The notes under the pieces are model-generated. The model did not search any database, had not been told where the DNA came from, and saw nothing but the letters and a program-made list of their open reading frames with translations. Shown one piece after another: positions 61,442 to 64,000 of a stretch of DNA of 64,000 bases. The stretch's first letter is position 1; each line of letters begins with the position of its first letter. The stretch lies in NCBI GenBank assembly GCA_947626985.1, contig CANQUG010000006.1, positions 1 to 64,000 on the forward strand. The letters are read 5' to 3'. The translations under genes and the position numbers were made by a program. The DNA is from an uncultured Lachnospiraceae bacterium (GTDB taxonomy: Bacteria > Bacillota > Clostridia > Lachnospirales > Lachnospiraceae).

Positions 61442-62044
61442 GTGGAGGAACTGAAAAAAGAACCGCTGACAGCCGTCATGGTGTCAGTGAATATCCTGAT
61501 TTTTTTTATTGTGGATTTTACCGGCGGGAGTGAGAATACGGCTCATATGCTGGAATGCGGCGCGGCATATACGCCGCTGATTCTGGAGGAGGGAGAATGG
61601 TACCGGCTGTTTACCGCCATGTTTCTGCATTTCGGAATGGCGCATCTGGCCAATAACATGCTGGTGCTCTTTGTTCTGGGAGGCAGGCTGGAGCGGACTG
61701 TGGGGAGGATAAGATTTCTGCTGATCTATCTCCTGGGCGGTTTCGCGGGAAATGTACTCTCTCTGATACTGGATATCGGCCGGTATGAATCCGCGGTATC
61801 GGCGGGAGCCTCCGGTGCGGTATTTGCCGTGACGGGCGCTCTTGTTTATGTTGTTCTTTTACACAGAGGGCGGGTGGAGGATCTGTCTGTTCGTCAGATC
61901 CTGATCATGGCGGTTCTTTCCCTGTATATGGGATTTACCGGCACCGGAGTGGATAATGCGGCCCACGTGGGCGGTCTGCTGGGCGGATTTCTGATAACGG
62001 CGCTGGTGTATCATCCCAGGAAGATGTGGAAGGAAGTGCCCTGA
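61442..62044 (+). CDS. Rhomboid-family intramembrane serine protease
   Basis: About 200 aa. The start is uncertain: GTG 61442 is six bases after AAAGAGG, while ATG 61436 and 61409 are in frame but poorly placed. Six membrane helices are visible. The motifs HFGMAHLANNMLVLFVLGG, SAGASGAVFAV (catalytic Ser) and DNAAHVGGLLGG (catalytic His) are the rhomboid signature. It cuts membrane proteins within their helices. The 3' end overlaps the convergent histidine kinase gene by 34 bp. Confidence 0.92.
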   Translation: MEELKKEPLTAVMVSVNILIFFIVDFTGGSENTAHMLECGAAYTPLILEEGEWYRLFTAMFLHFGMAHLANNMLVLFVLGGRLERTVGRIRFLLIYLLGGFAGNVLSLILDIGRYESAVSAGASGAVFAVTGALVYVVLLHRGRVEDLSVRQILIMAVLSLYMGFTGTGVDNAAHVGGLLGGFLITALVYHPRKMWKEVP

Positions 62045-62685
62045 CCGGGATGGCTGTCCACGGTGATGCGGCCGTTGTGCGCTTCGATGATCTGCCGCGT
62101 GATGGCCAGTCCCAGCCCAGTCCCTCCGCTTTTATATGTGACGAAGGGGGTGAAAAGCGTCTGAATCTGTTCCTCAGTCATTCCGCAGCCATTATCGCAG
62201 ACGGAAATGCAGACCTGTTCCCGGACAGCCTTTGCCTGAATCAGGATTTTGCCTGAGGACAGGGGGAGGGCTTCCTGGGCGTTCCGCAGCAGATTCAGCA
62301 GAGCCTGACGCATTTTTACGCGGTCCAGAGGGACTTTCGGAAGACCGGGAGATATATCGGTTTCCAGAGTGATTCCCAGGTAGTCCAGCGTGGGCGAGAA
62401 GGTTTTTACCACAGAATACAGAAAATCCGAAACATCTGTGGGAACCGGATTCAGCCGCCAGGCGTTGGCATAATTTGACAGCTGATTCAGAAGCTCGCGG
62501 ATGTATTCCAGGTTATCCTGGACGTCGTCCCAGCCGTCGTAGGAAGAGACTTCCGGATGATGGGAGACGAGCATCTGAAGCTCGCTGCTGACCAGGGCAA
62601 GCGGATTGCGTATCTCGTGAGAGATTTTTGACAAAGTGGTCTGAAATTCTTCTTGTTTATGATCCAGTGTGGGATTTCCCTGCAT
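62011..62685 (-). CDS. Short orphan histidine kinase
   Basis: 224 aa. It starts only ~20 residues before the H box KISHEIRNPLALV (His near 23), so it has no sensor or membrane domain. N box LLNLLRNAQEAL (near 135), G1 VCDNGCGMTEEQ (near 165), F box LFTPFVTYK and G2 GGTGLGLAITRQ (near 192) are complete. It should autophosphorylate, but no response regulator is near. A cytoplasmic input from another protein is likely. GAGGTGA precedes the ATG, and a good promoter lies 18 bp upstream. Confidence 0.9.
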   Translation of the reverse strand: MQGNPTLDHKQEEFQTTLSKISHEIRNPLALVSSELQMLVSHHPEVSSYDGWDDVQDNLEYIRELLNQLSNYANAWRLNPVPTDVSDFLYSVVKTFSPTLDYLGITLETDISPGLPKVPLDRVKMRQALLNLLRNAQEALPLSSGKILIQAKAVREQVCISVCDNGCGMTEEQIQTLFTPFVTYKSGGTGLGLAITRQIIEAHNGRITVDSHPGQGTSFHIFLG

Positions 62686-62702
62686 AATATCACCTCAATG
62701 GA

Positions 62703-62731
62703 AGTGTAGCACTCAAATTTCTTAATATCAA
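62703..62731 (-). promoter_or_regulatory. Sigma-A promoter of the histidine kinase gene
   Basis: On the minus strand: TTGATA (62731-62726), 17-nt spacer, TACACT (62708-62703) with TGC extended -10. The leader is only about 11 nt. Confidence 0.78.
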
Positions 62732-62804
62732 CAAATTTCGTATTGAAAAAATCGATAAAATACGAGAGGAAACATTACTACCAAATTATGAAGGAGGATG
62801 AACA

Positions 62805-63209
62805 ATGGACAACTGTATTTTCTGTAAAATCGCCAATGGGGAAATTCCATCCGCTACTTTATATGAGGATGGAGATTTCCGGGTGATCCTGGATCTGGGA
62901 CCTGCCAGCAAGGGGCATGCGCTTATTCTGCCGAAAACACATGCGGCGAATTTGTATGAGCTTCCTGATGAACTGGCCGCAAAGGCCATGGTTCTCGCAA
63001 AAAAAATGGGCGCGAAGCTCAGCGGGGCTCTGGGGAGCGATGGTTTAAATGTGGTACAGAATAACGGCAAGGCAGCGGGACAGACAGTATTTCACTTTCA
63101 CATCCACCTGATTCCAAGAAATCAGGGAGACGGCGTTGGAGTGTCCTGGACCCCGGGCAAGCTTACAGATGAGGTGAAGGAAGAGATTTTGTCAAAAATT
63201 CATGCATAA
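62805..63209 (+). CDS. HIT-family nucleotide hydrolase
   Basis: 134 aa, the usual length. It starts behind AAGGAGGATGA. The HIT motif is HFHIHLIP (about 97-104), with the catalytic middle His. The N-terminal CIFCKIANGEIPSATLYED (about 4-22) holds the zinc-type Cys pair of many bacterial HIT proteins. Family members hydrolyse AMP-lysine, adenylated or dinucleoside-type substrates. It is 23 bp upstream of the sigma-factor gene. Confidence 0.95.
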   Translation: MDNCIFCKIANGEIPSATLYEDGDFRVILDLGPASKGHALILPKTHAANLYELPDELAAKAMVLAKKMGAKLSGALGSDGLNVVQNNGKAAGQTVFHFHIHLIPRNQGDGVGVSWTPGKLTDEVKEEILSKIHA

Positions 63210-63232
63210 CTGTTTTGGCGGGGAATGGACAA

Positions 63233-63769
63233 ATGATAAAGGGTAATGAAATTTTTGAGGACATATACGAAGCAGAGTGGAAATCCTCAAGAACGATAAT
63301 ACTCACAATTGTAAAGGACGAGAATATGGCGGATGACATCTGTGAGGATGTGTTTATTAAGATTTATGAAATGGGAGAAAGGTTGATAACAGCTGACAGG
63401 GAGAAAGTTCATGCGCTGATTGTTATGATGTCCTGCAATAAAGCGATTGATTATCTCAGAAAATCCAGCGTGAAGCGGGAAGTGTGCATTATGGACGACG
63501 GAAATTCCTTTGATGTTCCGGACGGCAGGTACGATCCCGAGCGCGTCATACTTCACATGGAAGAATGCGAATACCGGAAACTGATTCTTCAGAAACTGCG
63601 CAGAAAGTCTCCCGAAAATTATGATATTCTGATGAAAGTGAAATTTATGGGAATGACTCCCGCCTCCGTCGCTGAGGAGTACGGTATCAGCAGGAACAAT
63701 GTGAATAACCGGATCCTCAGGACGAAGCGCTGGATTGAAGAAGAATTCAGAAACGTGTATGATTCCTAG
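63233..63769 (+). CDS. ECF-like RNA polymerase sigma factor
   Basis: 178 aa from ATG 63233, eight bases after GGGGA; the frame to 63215 (TTG) is not supported. Region 2 is recognisable in ENMADDICEDVFIKIYEMGE and CNKAIDYLRKSS (about 20-75). Region 4 is KFMGMTPASVAEEYGISRNN, a helix-turn-helix near 140-160. No anti-sigma gene follows. It probably directs a small stress regulon, but no target site can be read here. The HIT gene precedes it closely. Confidence 0.85.
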   Translation: MIKGNEIFEDIYEAEWKSSRTIILTIVKDENMADDICEDVFIKIYEMGERLITADREKVHALIVMMSCNKAIDYLRKSSVKREVCIMDDGNSFDVPDGRYDPERVILHMEECEYRKLILQKLRRKSPENYDILMKVKFMGMTPASVAEEYGISRNNVNNRILRTKRWIEEEFRNVYDS

Positions 63770-63833
63770 CCGGCAGGGGAAGAAGGTCCCCCTGAACGGC
63801 GAGGCGTACAGGGAAGCAGAACGGGCAGCAGAG

Positions 63834-64000
63834 CTAACGTTGTGAGGCGCATTCTTCGATGAGAGCGGTGATCTGATCGATGGAATTCACACTTCTGCTG
63901 TCCGACATGGCGTTTACGTAGCTCTGGCGGCCGGAATACAGCTCATGGATGGCGGCCAGCAGCCGTTCCTCCGTGATCTCTTCCTCCTCCAGAACCATGC
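63834..64000 (-). CDS. murG: MurG glycosyltransferase, C-terminal fragment
   Basis: Only the last ~55 residues are in the window, on the minus strand, ending at a TAG (63836-63834). They read MVLEEEEITEERLLAAIHEL, then YSGRQSYVNAMSDS and a C-terminal VNSIDQITALIEECASQR. This is the pattern of the MurG C-terminus in Bacillota (the LEEDELT-type loop followed by ...L.AI..L and I..LI). MurG adds GlcNAc to lipid I in peptidoglycan synthesis. The 5' part is outside the window. Confidence 0.75.
   Translation of the reverse strand, partial: MVLEEEEITEERLLAAIHELYSGRQSYVNAMSDSRSVNSIDQITALIEECASQR

Overview
The window looks like a chromosomal segment of an anaerobic Bacillota of the Clostridia, most likely Lachnospiraceae. 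The evidence is the protein families (clostridial Hcp, FolT under a THF riboswitch, monoderm Tad pilus with an Flp1-like pilin, Opp-type sugar/peptide ABC transporter, OFA-type MFS), strong AAGGAGG ribosome sites and consensus sigma-A promoters. No rRNA or tRNA gene, CRISPR array, transposase or integrase was seen. Both ends are cut: a beta-helix protein on the left and the murG C-terminus on the right.

Layout. 1-9.8 kb: end of a secreted beta-helix protein, then rpoB-rpoC with their own promoter and terminator. 9.9-14.2 kb: a membrane Ser/Thr kinase, a PP2C phosphatase and an unrecognised 411-aa protein. 14.2-16.6 kb (minus): a penicillin-binding/beta-lactamase-fold hydrolase and an N-acetylmuramoyl-L-alanine amidase. 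16.7-21.5 kb: rpsL-rpsG-fusA-tuf, with three promoters and a terminator. 21.5-23.7 kb: a visibly AT-rich island with an XRE regulator, an ImmA/IrrE metallopeptidase and a PIN-domain nuclease; it is the best candidate for an undescribed system here. 23.7-27.2 kb: a Crp/Fnr regulator, a ferredoxin and hcp, with a perfect palindrome at about -41.5. 27.4-32.9 kb: endonuclease III, an iron-sulfur protein, an EndoQ-like PHP nuclease, an AlaX-like editing protein and an amidohydrolase. 33-34.8 kb (minus): a lipoprotein and a small Cys-containing protein. 35-44.7 kb: a five-gene Opp-type ABC transporter followed by a GH38 alpha-mannosidase. 44.7-46.1 kb: promoter, THF riboswitch, a long structured leader, folT, and a multi-branched RNA of unknown class before a terminator. 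46.2-47.8 kb (minus): a GNAT acetyltransferase and an SGNH hydrolase. 48.1-57.9 kb: an eleven-gene Tad/Flp pilus operon ending with an FHA protein. 58-64 kb: OFA-type MFS transporter, mannitol-dehydrogenase-family oxidoreductase, rhomboid protease, orphan histidine kinase, HIT protein, ECF-like sigma factor and partial murG.

How the parts may work together. The kinase/phosphatase pair and the FHA protein of the Tad operon together make a possible phospho-Thr signalling circuit. The Crp/Fnr protein is probably HcpR-like and drives the ferredoxin-hcp operon. The Opp transporter and the cytosolic mannosidase suggest uptake and breakdown of mannose-containing oligosaccharides. Functions are inferred from sequence motifs only; no database search was possible.
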